From Panulirus ornatus (lineage: Eukaryota; Arthropoda; Malacostraca; Decapoda; Palinuridae), in NCBI RefSeq assembly GCF_036320965.1, contig NC_092234.1:42963032-43027031 (forward strand): a DNA stretch of 64,000 bases. Direction: 5' to 3'. The notes below the pieces were generated by a model. The model saw only the letters and a list, made by a program, of their open reading frames with translations, was not told the origin of the DNA and did no database searches. Each line of letters starts with the position of its first letter. The stretch's first letter is position 1. The position numbers and the translations under genes were made by a program. Of this stretch, positions 21,500 to 33,530 are shown piece after piece.

Positions 21500-22039
21500 A
21501 AAATAAACCAAAGAATTATGTATTAAATCATAGTGTGGTTTAAAAAAACATCAATTCATAAAACTGGTTAAATAAGAATGAGATAATCACGATAGAATTT
21601 GCTTAATGTAAAGAATAAAAATTATGAAATATGAACTAAAGATAATCATGATAGAAATTGAGCAGGTTAAAAGAATGAAGTACAGATATATGAATTCTAC
21701 ATGCCATGCTGACATACGTCCAACTTACGTCTGTTTTGAAATCCAACCTATTGGTCAAAATGAAACTCAGACATATGTCGGGGATGATTAGTATATAATA
21801 TATATACTATTTCCCGCGTTAGCGAGGTAGCACAAGGAAACAGATGACAGGATAGCCCAACCCACCCACATACACATACTTATACATAAACGCCCACACA
21901 CACTTACATATACATACCTGTACATTTCAATGTATCCATACATATACATACACAGATATACAGACATATACATATATACACATGTATATATTCATACTTG
22001 CTGTCTTCATCCTTTCCCATCGCCTCCCTGCCACACATG

Positions 22040-22105
<66 letters not shown>

Positions 22106-23393
22106 GCATGCACACACGCACAGACGAGGTAGTGCTAGGAAAAGACAACAAAAGCCACATTCGTTCACACTCAATCTCTAGCTGTCATGTGTAATGCACA
22201 TATATTTGTGTGTGTGTGTGTGTGTGTAATGCACCAAAACCACAGCTCCCTTTCCACATCCAGGCCCCACAGACCTTTCCATGGTTTACCTGAGATGCTT
22301 CACATGCCCTGATTCAATCCATTGACAGCACATTGACCCCAGTATACCACATCATTCCAATTCACTCTATTTTTTGCATGCCTTTCACCCTCCTGTATGT
22401 TCAGGCCCTGATCACTCAAAATTTTTTTTCACTCCATCCTTTCACCTCCAATTTGGTCTCCTGCTTCTCCTTGTTCCCTCCACCTCTGACACATATACCC
22501 TCTTTGTCAATCTTTCCTCACTCATTTTCTCCATGTGTCCAGACCATTTCAACACACCCTCTTCTGTTCTCTCAACCACACTTTTTATTACCACACATCT
22601 CTCTTACCCTTTCATTACTAACTCGATCAAACCACCTCACACCACATATTGTCCTCAAACATTTCATTTCCAAAACATCCACCTTCCTCCACACAACCCT
22701 GTCTATATCCCATGCCTCGCGACCATATAATATTGTTGAAACCTCTATTCCTTCACACATACCCATTTTTGCTTTCCGAGATAATGTTCTTGCCTTCCAC
22801 ACATTTTTCAAAGCTCCCAGAACCTTCGCCTCCTCCCCCACCCTGTGACTCACTTCCGCTTCCATGGTTCCATCCGATGCCAAATCCACTCTCAGATATC
22901 TAAAACACTTCACTTCCTACAGTTTTTCTCCATTCAAACTTACCTCCCAGTTAACTTGTCCCTCAACCCTACTGAACCTGATAACCTTGCTCGTATTCAC
23001 ATTTAATCTCAGCTTTCTTCTTTCACACACTTTACCAAACTCAGTCACCAGCTTCTGCAGTTTCTCACCCGAATCAGCCACCAGCGCTGTATCATTAGTG
23101 AACAACAACTGACTCACTTCTCAAGCCCTCTCATCCACAACAGACTGCATACTTGCCCATCTCTCCAAAACTCTTGCGTTCACCTCCCTAACCACCCCAT
23201 CCATAAACAAATTAAACTACCAGTGAGACATCACGAACCCTTGCCACAAACTTGAACACATGCTTTACATCCTTGGTAAAAATTTTCACTGCTTCTAGCA
23301 CCTTACCTTCCATACCATATACTTTTAAAACCTTCCACAAAGCATCTCTATCAACCCTGTCATATGCCTTCTCCAGATCCATAAATGCTACAT

Positions 23394-23936
23394 TTAAATC
23401 CATCTGGTTTCTAAGTATTTCTCACATACATTCTTCAAAGCAAACTTCTGATCCACATATCCTCTACCACTTCTGAAACCACACTGCTCTTCCCCAATCT
23501 GATGCTCTGTACATGCCTTTACCCTCTCGATCAATGCCCTCCCATATAATTTCCCAGGAATACTCAACAAACTTATGCCTCTGTAATTTGAACACTCACC
23601 TTTATCCCCTTTGCCTTTGTAGAATGGCACTATGCATGCATTCTGCCAATCCTCAGACACCTCACCATCATCCAAACGTATATTGAATATCCTTACTAAC
23701 CAGTCAACAACAGTCACCCCCCCCCCCTTTTTTTTTTTTTGATAAATTCCACAGTAATACCATCCAAACCTACCGCCTTGCCGGCTTTCATCTTCTGAAA
23801 AGCTTTCACTACCTTTTTTTCTTTTTACCAAACCATTCTCCCTGACCCTCTCACTTTGCACACCACTCTGGCCAAAACACCCTATATCTGCCGCTCTATC
23901 ATCAAACACGTTCAGAAAACCTTCAAAATACTCCAT
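23394..23936 (-). pseudogene. RTE-1 reverse transcriptase N-terminal part, decayed copy
   Basis: 180 codons with GECSNYRGISLLSIPGKLYG and EEQCGFRSGRGYVDQKFALK. A poly-C/poly-T run near 23,710-23,742 expands the lysine/glycine stretch (KKKKGGG), which is probably a tract-length change. Motif A, GLRQGC-type and FADD pieces follow in other frames at 23,212-23,403 and 22,917-23,117. Confidence 0.8.
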
Positions 23937-24404
23937 CTCCTTCTCACTTCATCACTTCTTGTTATTACCTCCCTAATTGCCCACTTCACCGATGTTCCCA
24001 TTTGTTCCCTTGTCTTACGCATGTTCTTTACCTCCTTCCAAAAGACCTTTATATTCTCCCTAAAATTTAATGATACTCTCTCACCCCAACTCTCATTTGC
24101 CCTCTTTTTCACCTTTTGCACCTTTCTCTTGACCTCCTTCCGCTTTCTTTTTATGCATCTCCTAGTCATTTGCACTACTTCCTTGCAAAAATCGTCCAAA
24201 TGCCTCTCTCTTCTCTTTCCTTTACAGTCTTACCTCTTCATCCCACCACTCACTACCCTTTCTAATCTGCCCACCTCCCACCTTTCTCATGCCACATGCA
24301 TCTTTTGTGCAAGCCATCACTGCTTCCCTAAATACATCCCATTCCTCCCCCACTCCCCTTATGTCATTTGCTCTCACCTTTTGCCATTCTGCACTCAACC
24401 TCTC

Positions 24405-24959
24405 CTAGCACTTCCTCTCACAAATCTCCTTTACAAGCTCACTTACTCTCATCACTCTTTTCTCCCCAACATTCTCTCTTCTTTTCTGAAAACCTCTACA
24501 AAACTTCACCTTCTCCTCCACAAGATAGTGATCAGACATCCCTCCAGTTGCCCCTTTCAGCACATTAATGTCCAAAAGTCTCTCTTTTACACGCCTATTA
24601 ATTAACATGTAATCCAATAACACCCTATGGCCATCTCTCCTACTTACATACGTATGCTCATGTATATCTCTTTTTTTAAACCAGGTATTCCCTATCACCA
24701 GTCCTCTTTTAGCACACAAATCCACAAGTTCTTCACCATCTTCATGTACAACACTGAACACCCCATGTACACCAATTATACCCTCAACTGCCACATTACT
24801 CACCTTTGCATTCAAATCATCCATCACAATAACCTGCTCTCGTGCATCAAAGCTGCTAACACACTCACACATCTGCTCCCAGAATACTTGCCTCTCATGA
24901 TCTTTCTTCTCATGACCAGGTGCATAGGCACCAATAATCACCCAGCTTTCTCCATCCAC
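24405..24959 (-). pseudogene. RTE-1 endonuclease, decayed copy
   Basis: 184 codons: GAYAPGHEKKDHERQVFWEQ, DDLNAKVSNVAVEGIIG (consensus GDLNAK), NTWFKKRDIHEHTYVSRRDG, and SDHYLVEEKV at the C-terminal end. The first part of the domain, with the SETK Glu, lies upstream near 25,110 in another frame. The Gly to Asp change before DLNAK lies next to a catalytic residue. Confidence 0.8.
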
Positions 24960-25373
24960 TTACATTTTTACTTTTACACTCTATCACATACTCCCACAGC
25001 TTCTGCTTCAGGAGGAGTCCTACTCCTTCCTTTGCTCTTGTTCTCTCACCAACCCCTGACTTTACTCCTAAGACATTTCCAAACCACTATTCCCCTTTAC
25101 CCATGAGCTTCGTTTCACTCAGAACCAAAACATCTAGGTTCCTTTCCTCAGTCATACCTATCTCTCCTTTTTTCTCATGATGGCTACATCCACAAACATT
25201 TAGACAGAGCCCAATCTGAGCCTTCAAGGAGGATGAGCACTCCTCGCATGACTCCTTCTTCAGTTCTCCCTGTTAGAAATTTAAATACAAGGAAGGGGTG
25301 TTTCCAGCCCCATTTAGTTGCCTTTTACGACATGCGAGGAATACGTAGGAAGTATTGTTACTCCCCTATCCCC

Positions 25374-25377
<4 letters not shown>

Positions 25378-25472
<95 letters not shown>
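25378..25472. repeat. (TA)n followed by a T-run
   Basis: TA repeats to 25,445, then T to 25,472. They sit between the 5' end of the minus RTE-1 copy and the second half of a SINE. Confidence 0.9.
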
Positions 25473-25580
25473 CCAAAAGAAGGAACAGAGAAGGGGGCCA
25501 GGTGAGGGTATTCCCTCAAAGGCCCAGTCCTCTGTTCTTAACGCTACCTCGCTATCGCGGGAAATGGCGAATAGTATGAA
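25473..25580 (+). repeat. SINE (composite), second half
   Basis: Starts CCAAAAGAAGGAACAGAGAA, passes GGCCAGGTGAGGGTATTCCC, and ends with the hairpin ACGCTACCTCGC-TATC-GCGGGAAATGGCGA and an A-run. The minus-strand copy at 55,178-55,302 and the longer copies at 31.1 and 49.2 kb share this module. The 5' module of the SINE lies on the other side of the TA repeat, but in opposite orientation and as part of RTE-1. Confidence 0.8.
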
Positions 25581-25583
25581 AAA

Positions 25584-25674
<91 letters not shown>
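25581..25674. repeat. A-run, (TA)n, (GT)n compound microsatellite
   Basis: SINE tail expanded into TA (to about 25,646) and GT (to about 25,674). The next RTE-1 copy begins immediately after. Confidence 0.9.
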
Positions 25675-25678
<4 letters not shown>

Positions 25679-26783
25679 TGTAGGAAGAGAGGAAAGTGAT
25701 TGGTTCTCAGTGAATGTAGGTTTGCGGCAGGGGTGTGTGATGTCTCCATGGTTGTTTAATTTGTTTATGGATGGGGTTGTTAGGGAGGTGAGGTTGTTAG
25801 GGAGTCTGTTGGGGATGAGAGTCAGTTGTTGTTCGCTGATGATACAGCGCTGGTGGCTGATTCATGTGAGAAACTGCAGAAGCTGGTGACTGAGTTTGGT
25901 AAAGTGTGTGAAAGAAGAAAGTTAAGAGTAATTGTGAATAAGAGCAAGGTTATTAGGTACAGTAGGGTTGAGGGTCAAGTCAATTGGGAGGTAAGTTTGA
26001 ATGGAGAAAAACTGGAGGAAGTAAAGTGTTTTAGATGTCTGGGAGTGGATCTGGCAGCGGATGGAACCATGGAAGCGGAAGTGGATCATAGGGTGGGGGA
26101 GGGGGCGAAAATTCTGGGAGCCTTGAAGAATGTGTGGAAGTTGAGAACATTATCTCGGAAGCAAAAATGGGTATGTTTGAAGGAATAGTGGTTCCAACAA
26201 TGTTGTATGGTTGCGAGGCGTGGGCTATGGATAGAGTTTGCGCAGGAGGATGGATGTGCTGGAAATGAGATGTTTGAGGACGATGTGTGGTGTGAGGTGG
26301 TTTGATCGAGTAAGTAACGTAAGGGTAAGAGAGATGTGTGGAAATAAAAAGAGCGTGGTTGAGAGAGCAGAAGAGGGTGTTTTGAAATGGTTTGGGCACA
26401 TGGAGAGAATGAGTGAGGAAAGATTGACCAAGAGGATATATGTGTCTGAGGTGGAGGGAACGAGGAGAAGTGGGAGACCAAATTGGAGGTGGAAAGATGG
26501 AGTGAAAAAGATTTTGTGTGATCGGGGCCTGAACATGCAGGAGGGTGAAAGGAGGGCAAGGAATAGAGTGAATTGGATCGATGTGGTATACCGGGGTTGA
26601 CGTGCTGTCAGTGGATTGAATCAGGGCATGTGAAGCGTCTGGGGTAAACCATGGAAAGCTGTGTAGGTATGTATATTTGCGTGTGTGGACGTATGTATAT
26701 ACATGTGTATGGGGGTGGTTTGGGCCATTTCTTTCGTCTGTTTGCTTGCGCTACCTCGCAAACGCGGGAGACAGCGACAAAGC
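25675..26783 (+). mobile_element. 5'-truncated RTE-1 copy, young (short 3' UTR type)
   Basis: It begins at the RT motif VGREESDWFSVNVGLRQGC and carries an open stretch with FADD (about 25,835), NKSKVIRYSRVE and LGVDLAADGTMEAE. The C-terminal region is open at 26,238-26,600 with RRSGRPNWRWKDGVKKIL. It ends with the short 3' UTR, the hairpin near 26,745-26,780 and an A/(TA)n tail. Frame changes occur near 25,800, 26,170 and 26,240. Confidence 0.85.
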
Positions 26784-26784
26784 A

Positions 26785-26865
<81 letters not shown>
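26784..26865. repeat. (TA)n microsatellite in an RTE-1 tail
   Basis: About 36 TA units directly after the tail hairpin of one copy and directly before the truncated start of the next. Confidence 0.95.
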
Positions 26866-26869
<4 letters not shown>

Positions 26870-28185
26870 TTCCCAGTGAATGTCAGTTTATGGCAGGGGT
26901 GCATGATGTCTCCATGGTTGTTTAATTTGTTTATGGATGGGCTTGTTAGGGCTTGGAAAGTGAATCAATTGTTGTTTGCTGATGATACAGCACTGGTGGC
27001 TGATTCGGATGAGAAACTGCCAAAACTGGTGACTGAGTTTGGTAAAGTTTGTGAAAGAAGAAAGCTGAGAGTAAATGTGAATAAGAGCAAGGTTATTAGG
27101 TACAGTAGGGTTTAGGGACAAGTCAAGAGGGAAGTAAGTTTGAATAGAGAAAAAGTGGAGGAAGTGAAGTGTTTTAGATATCTGGGAGTGGATTTGGCAG
27201 CGGATGGGACCATGGAAGCGGAAGTGAGTCACAGGGTGGGGAGGGGGGAAAAGTTCTGGGAGCGTTGAAGAATGTATGGAAGGCAAGGTCATTATCTCGG
27301 AAAGCAAAAATGGGCATGTTTGAAGGAATAGTGATTCCAACAATGTTATATGGTTGCGTGGTGTGAGCTATAGATAGAGTTGTGCGGAGGAGGGTGGATG
27401 TGTTGGAAATGAGATGTTTGAGGGCAATATGTGGCGTGAGGTGGTTTGATCGAGTAAGTAATGAAAGGGTAAGAGAGATGTGTGGTAATAAAAAGAGTGT
27501 GGTTGAGAAAATAGAAGAGGGTGTATTGAAATGGTTTGGTCACATGGAGAGAATGAGTGAGGAAAGGTTGACAAATAGGAGATATGTGTCAGAGGTGGAG
27601 GCAACGAGAAGTGGGAGACCAAATTGGAGGTGGAAGGATGGAGTGAAAAAGATTTTGAGCAATCAGGGCCTGAACATGCAGGAGGGTGAAAGGTGTACAA
27701 GGAATAGCGTGAATTGGGACGATGTGATATACCGGGGTAAATGTGCTGTCAATGGATTGTGACAGGGCATGTGAAACATCTGGGTTAAACCATGGAAAGT
27801 TTTGTGGGGCCTAGATGTGGAAAGGGAGCTGTGGTTTCAGTGCATTATACATGACAGCTAGAGAGTGAGTGTGAGCAAATGTAGCCTTTGTTGTCTTTTC
27901 CTAGTGCTACCTCACACACATGATGGGGGAGGGTGGTGTTATTTCATGTGTGGCGGGGTGGTGATGGGAATTAATAAAGGCAGACAGTATGAATATGTAC
28001 ATGTGTATATATGTATATATCTGTGTGTATATATGTATACGTTGAGATGTATAGGTATGTATATTTGCGTGTGTGGACGTGTATGTATATACATGTGTAT
28101 GTGGGTGAGTTGGGCCATTCTTTCGTCTGTTTCCTTTGCGCTACCTCGCTAACATGGGAGACAGCGATAAAGCAAAATAAATATA
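26866..28185 (+). mobile_element. 5'-truncated RTE-1 copy
   Basis: It starts at the RT motif (W)FSVNV, only about 20 bases from the truncation point of the previous copy. FADD is near 26,978 in QLLFADDTALVADSDEK, and the C-terminal region is open at 27,382-27,762. It ends with a long 3' UTR and the hairpin near 28,130-28,172. Confidence 0.85.
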
Positions 28186-28189
28186 AAAT

Positions 28190-28345
28190 ATAGTATACGT
28201 TGAAAGGTACAGATATGTATATGTGCGTGTGTGGACGTGATTGTATATACACGTGTGTGTGGGTGGGTTGGGCCATTCTTTCATATGTTTCCTTGCGCTA
28301 CCTCGCTAATGCAGGAGACAGCGACAAAGTATAATAGATATAAGA
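28190..28345 (+). repeat. Extra RTE-1 3' UTR end
   Basis: It repeats the last 140 or so bases of the long 3' UTR, with the hairpin near 28,290-28,330 and an ATAG tail. It is a very short insertion in, or duplication of, the preceding tail. Confidence 0.75.
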
Positions 28346-29352
28346 AAAAAGTAAGTTAGAATGGAGAAAAACTGGAGGAAGTGAAGTGTTTCAGATATCT
28401 GGGAGTGGAACCATGGAAGCGGAAGTGAATCATAGGGTGGGGGAGGGGGTGAAAGTCCTGGGAGCGTTGAAGAATGTGTGGAAGTTGAGAACGTTATCTT
28501 GGAAAGCAAAAATGGGTATGTTTGAAGGAATAGTGGTTCCAACAATGATATATGGTTGCGAGGCGTGGGCTATAGATAGAGTTGTGCGGAGGAGGGTTGA
28601 TGTGCTAGAAATGTGATGTTTGAGGACAGTATGTGGTGTGAGGTGGTTTGATTGAGTAAGTAATGAAAGGGTGAAAGAGAGGTGTGGTAATAAAAAGAGT
28701 GTGGTTGAGAGAGCAGAAGAGGGTGTTTTGAAATGGTTTGGTCACATGGAGAGAATGAGTTTGGAAAGATTGACAAAGAGGATATATGGGTTAGAGGTGG
28801 AGGGAACAAGGAGAAGTGGGAGACCAAATTGGAGATGGAAAGATGGAGTGAAAAAGATTTTGAGTGATCGGGGCCTGAGCATACAGGAGGGTGAAAGGCA
28901 TGCAAGGAATAGAGTGAATTGGAACGATGTGGTATACCGGGGTCGACGTGCTGTCAATGGATTGAAAGTTCTGTGGGGCCTGGATGTGGAAAGGGAGCTG
29001 TGGTTTCAGTGCATTGTACATGACAGCTAGAGACTGAGTGTGAACGAATGTGAACTTTCTTGTCTTTTCCTAGCGCTACCTCGTGCACATTCAGGGGAGG
29101 GGGTTGTTATTTCGTGTGGGGCAGGGTGGCAACGGGAATGAATAAGGGCAGACAGTATGAATTATGTACATGTGTATATATGTATATGTCTGTGTGTGTA
29201 TATATATGTATACGTTGAGATGTATAGGTATGTATATGTGTGTGTGTGGATTTGTATGCATATATACATGTGTATGTGGGTGGGTTGGGCCATTCTTTCG
29301 TCTGTTTCCTTACGCTACCTCGCTAACGCGGGAGACAGCGACAAAGTATGAT
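28346..29352 (+). mobile_element. 5'-truncated RTE-1 copy
   Basis: It starts at SLNGEKLEEVKCF(R)YLG, runs through LYGCEAWAIDRVVRRRVDVL (about 28,545-28,610) and a C-terminal region open at 28,671-29,030, then the long 3' UTR and the hairpin at 29,305-29,345. It ends with an ATAAAATGAAATAAAA tail. A piece is missing inside VDLA-TME (near 28,405) and again after the stop region (near 28,965). Confidence 0.85.
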
Positions 29353-29429
29353 AAAATGAAATAAAAAATAATTTATTTATTTAGACCGTGAAAGACTAAT
29401 GCAAAAGTGTATGAAGCTAAACTATCCCA

Positions 29430-30720
29430 CTCTCATCCACACACATTACCTCACACAACACAGGTCAGATGGCTTTAACCAACCATATCCCCCATCCTGC
29501 ACAATATTAGTGGCAGTAGACATCAGTACATCTTCACAGAAAAGATATTCAACACTGCTCACCACAAAATCATAAAAGGTAGATGAACGACATCATATGA
29601 ATATGATCTAACAATCACATCACAGCACCCTGACACCCACAGTAGCAGCACCAAACATGGAGCACTACATTACACAACTGGGACAGTGGCTTACCCAGAA
29701 CAGAATGTCTTCATCTCCACACAAGTCTTTAATCATTATTTTAATCCTAGACAGATGTGAATTCAGCTCACACCCTCCAGTCACTAATGGACAGTCTCCC
29801 CGGGAAATAACACCATCTACCCGAGGCACCACATATAACACCTTCATGACATTCACATCCCACATTAGTAATGTCATCATAAAAAGTAACACATGAACTA
29901 AAGTCCCTCAGCACACAATCTGGCAACAGCTTTAGGAAGAAAAAGAACCCCTTAGCATTTTCTATAAACAATTAATTCACTCCACTCTAAACTGTGCCTC
30001 ATCTGCCTTTTCTTTCAACCTTTTTAAAGCAAATATAACAAAATTGCATACCACACAAAACAGAGTGCTCAGAAGAATGACTGGCTGCCTTCTAACTACA
30101 AATTCCCAGCACATACACTGAAACAAAGATCTTCACAATGTAATCCCTCCTCATCATGCTCAGCACTCATTTCTTTACAACAGTACCAGACCCCTCCCAC
30201 CCAAACCACTCTTAAACTAACCTCTAACCTCCAAGTAGAAATAAAAGCCTAAGTCTGCCTCACACTTCAGCAACCTCCACTCACAGATCCCTCCACCCTC
30301 AACAAATGTAACACTGACAAAATACATACACTTGAAATAACTGGACAAGCACTAAATAACCACCCTCTGAACTTGGTCTTAAACACCATCCCATCAGACA
30401 TACATATCCATCTGAAACAACATTCCTCAGACAAACTCAAGTCATCCTTTCCAATCTATGCTCTGGACATCACCCACCTCCACATTACCACAAACATCAG
30501 TTCATCATATCCCAGGACCCTTTATTTACATAATGAAACAACCACATTGAAACATAATGAAACAACAACATTGAAGATGCTGAACTTTTGTGGATCAGAT
30601 TCTCCACCCCTTTTCAGCACTGATACTCACAGCACCATCACACCTATGGTCCCACATAGATGTGGTTTAGAAGGGACTCTTGGGGCAGGAAATAACTAAT
30701 ATACACACTCTCCGGCCCAA
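29430..30720 (+). mobile_element. Decayed jockey-like LINE remnant
   Basis: Translating with frame changes gives a V(A)VDIS(K)TF block, then ITSQHPDTHSSSTKHGA (about 29,620) and HYITQLGQWLTQNRMS (about 29,660), the stretch after the YADD box of jockey-type reverse transcriptases. C-terminal words such as ALNNHPLNLVLNTIPSDIH (about 30,350) follow. The 40-41.6 kb region carries the same words (TSQHPDTTQTTTNVQHYITQ). Many stops are present, so it is long inactive. I cannot place the exact family. Confidence 0.6.
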
Positions 30721-30779
30721 GCCAAGTACCCATTTATTGACTAGCACTGAGGGGAGGATGAATAGCTGGGTTTGCTGAG

Positions 30780-31065
30780 TGCACTTACATCCTCTCAGTC
30801 AGTTTGTCATCGCCCATCCTCTTTATATGTCCAGACCATTTCAGTTCACCCTGGGCATCTATCTCGGTTACTTCACTTACCACCACACCTCTCTGTCACA
30901 GTGTGACTTCTTCCTTCACACACTCTTCCAAAGTCCTTCCTTTACACACACTCCCAAACTCTCATCTTCTTGTGGACTTTCTCTCCTAGTCTGTCACCAT
31001 AGCTTTGTTATATGCCAACAGTAAACGATGCACCTATCATTCCCCTACCCTCATTATGCCACAAA
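30780..31065 (-). repeat. Old RTE-1-like remnant
   Basis: The minus strand still shows the order of the FADD region (near 31,000), the stretch after it, and the FGH-ER motif region (CATATAAAGAGGATGG, near 30,820). Similarity is weak and interrupted. Confidence 0.4.
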
Positions 31066-31109
31066 AATTTTTGCTTGTTGGTAATGAAGATAGAATTGCA
31101 TGTATCAAA

Positions 31110-31312
31110 TGGTCACACTCATATTCCTGGGGATATCATAGAAAGCAACCGAGACAGTTGGGAGCTGGAGGCTTAAAATCCTCCTCTCCTGTATTGATAC
31201 TATGAAAAGAAAGGAGGGATGGGGAAAGACACCAATATTTCCTCTGAGACCCAATCATCTGTTCCTGATGCTACGTCACTTATGTGGGAAATGGCAAACA
31301 AGCATGAAAGAT
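31110..31312 (+). repeat. Composite SINE, diverged full unit
   Basis: A head beginning CCTGGGGATA (31,128) with AGTTGGGAGCTGGAGG, then the second module (AAAGAAAGGAGGGATGGGG) and a tail core ATGCTACGTCAC...GTGGGAAATGGCA at about 31,268-31,300. A (GT)n run follows at about 31,316-31,342. Module order matches the minus-strand copies at 49.17-49.40 kb. Confidence 0.6.
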
Positions 31313-31344
31313 GTGTATGTGTGTGTGTGTGTGTGTGTGTGTAT

Positions 31345-33530
31345 CCAAGAATTCACTCTTATTGGAAAACATGTGGGCCATATTTGTGCTGCCTTTTTTT
31401 TACATTTGTAGACAGAAAATGGTGAAGTAATGCATTTCTTTATCATGTGGCTTCCAATTCTGGTCCACAATACATGTAAGGAGACCTACCGTTTATGGGT
31501 CTTTTTATGTGAAATTTTTAACATGAATATACCATTGAAGGAAAAATTGCTCTCTGCTTTCGTTTGGCTGTAAGCCAGTGAAACAAGCTGTAGAAGGCTT
31601 GATTAATATCATAAGGTATATGTCAAACTGTGCCATGTGTTTTCATGGTTTATATATTTAGTTCTAGGATGCTTAGTGATTCATGCTTCAGGGGTTTATA
31701 TATTGTGAAGTATATCCTTGAGATTGTAGATATGTCTATAATGTAAAGGGAATAACGTTCCAAGGGTTAATTAATTATGCAAGCATAAGAATTCAGATGA
31801 TTTTTAACTTGAAATATGTAATGAAAATCTGATTTACATGGTTTACCATTTTGGATAAACTTGAAAAATTGAGTAAATGGGAAATCGGAAAGGTTACAGA
31901 TTTTTAAGACATTCATCACATTTTAATCTTAAAATTTTATTTCCTTTTTTCAAATAGCAATATAATTGCATTAAAGTTCCTTACAAGATACCAACATATG
32001 TTGTGCTGAATTTGCTCTAATGAAATGTTTGTGTATGGGCTCTCTAAAGATTATAAGATTATGAGGATAAAACATAAAGTTCGAGAGGTGTAACACATTG
32101 TACAACATGTTAAAGCAACATCTAGAGATTGCTTCAGTGATAATGGCCATAGGAAAAGGTCTCAGTAATTACTTTGATAGGAAAGCATTCATGAGAGTAC
32201 ATGGATTAGTTGCTGGTTGATTGGAGTCTACTATTATCTAATCCTTGTAATTGTAACCTCTGCTTCTATGTAACAGAGGAACTAAGTTCATTGTTTTGTT
32301 ATGTAAATTTTATATCTTGAATTATTTTAAATATGTAATACTGTGGATATGTATTAGCCATATTTTCTGAGTAGTAAATATATTTTATCATAGCATTTCC
32401 CAAGGTGCATCAGAAATTGGAAGACTCTGTACTTTGTAACGTCATTAGGGTTAATTGCATGTTGCCAGTCAAGACTGGCATTGAGATTCATCACAGGTTC
32501 AACATCTTCATAAACTGCAACCTAGCTTACATAAATTCTCATAATTCTTACTCATCCTCTCAATGTTTTACAATATGTTTTGTTACTTGATGAATTTTCC
32601 AGAATATAACATGGTTTAACTTTTTTTCAGTATTCTGATTGCTCATTAGCTCAAATGATAAGTTTTATAGTGCAATCCAGTTACACAAAATATTTAAGGA
32701 TTAAATTTGATTATACCAAGGAATCTTTTTAACAGAGCGACACTGTCCAGGCAGATTTCTGTTAACAAACCCTGAGCCAAAGTATAATACAGTATATGAA
32801 TATTATTGTTATTACTCTGGTGCAGCAAGCTGAATTATATATATATATATATATGTATATGTATATATGTATATTTTTTTTTTTTTTTTTTTTTTTCACA
32901 GACATATAGGTCATAGCTCAATTCATATTTCATTGAAAGGGCTAAAAGTATTTTGTATTTCATGTAGCATTTTATCTAATTTTTTTTTTTTTTTTTTACA
33001 CCTATTACACTATGGAAAGAACTTACCTGGATAGTAACACTTTTATTGTTCATAATTACATCATGATATTAAACATGAGTCCTCTTACGTACATTTAGTA
33101 CAAACATGATTGCACGATATGATCCTACATACAACCAGTTATGTACAATACACAGTAACCAACATCACTGGTGATACAGAGCATTATGTACAATTTACTC
33201 TTAATCCTTTTACACATATCTGATTCTTTAGTGACCCATTTGCTTACATGGAACATGCAGCTCTTGATGACGTAGAGATACTATCATGTATACAGAACAC
33301 ACTGCAGTGTTTTAGCATTGTTGTATGTTACATAACATATGGTGCACTGTACTTTATGTACTTAGTTCTCTATACAGAACATACAAAATTCTTAGGATTC
33401 ATACATGCTCATGTGTGTGTTTAAGTAAAGAGTTTTCATATGAAATCTCTGATCTTTGCCCCAATCAAAGGTGGATATTACATCTTACCACATGCTTTTT
33501 ATAAAGAGCAGTTCCTCCTGTTAAACTTAC
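31345..33530. other. AT-rich, non-repetitive; no gene recognised
   Basis: Simple stretches only: TA-rich at about 32,838-32,875, T-runs at about 32,873-32,896 and 32,981-32,997. The 61-codon frame at 32,405 has no family resemblance. Confidence 0.45.

Larger units (their letters stand above)
20745..21796 (+). mobile_element. Tigger/pogo-type DNA transposon, internally deleted
   Basis: It encodes the N-terminal half of a Tigger transposase in two pieces and no DDE catalytic domain. Its 3' end (CATATGTCGGGGATGA) matches the 3' end of the second copy at 60.43 kb. The left end is hard to place because of the low-complexity flank. Both copies align over about 1.05 kb, so they are one deletion family. 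Confidence 0.75.
21806..25378 (-). mobile_element. Nearly full-length, decayed RTE-1 copy
   Basis: Minus strand. The 5' UTR begins at 25,378 (CCCTGGGGATAGGGGAGTAA), the endonuclease lies at about 25,200-24,400, the RT at about 23,950-23,080 and the C-terminal region at about 22,910-22,430. The long 3' UTR follows to the tail hairpin at 21,806-21,850. The 3' UTR is interrupted by (CA)n at 22,046-22,104 and (TG)n at 22,206-22,228. It is the only copy here showing the complete 5' UTR. Frames are broken by several stops and indels. Confidence 0.85.

Noticed and set aside
22046..22104. (CA)n tract as a regulatory element
   Set aside because: It lies inside the decayed RTE-1 3' UTR and is better explained as microsatellite growth.
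25233..25683. Frames running through (TA)n as IYIYIY proteins
   Set aside because: Pure microsatellite translation.
32405..32590. 61-codon plus frame as a small gene
   Set aside because: No resemblance to known proteins and no supporting signals.
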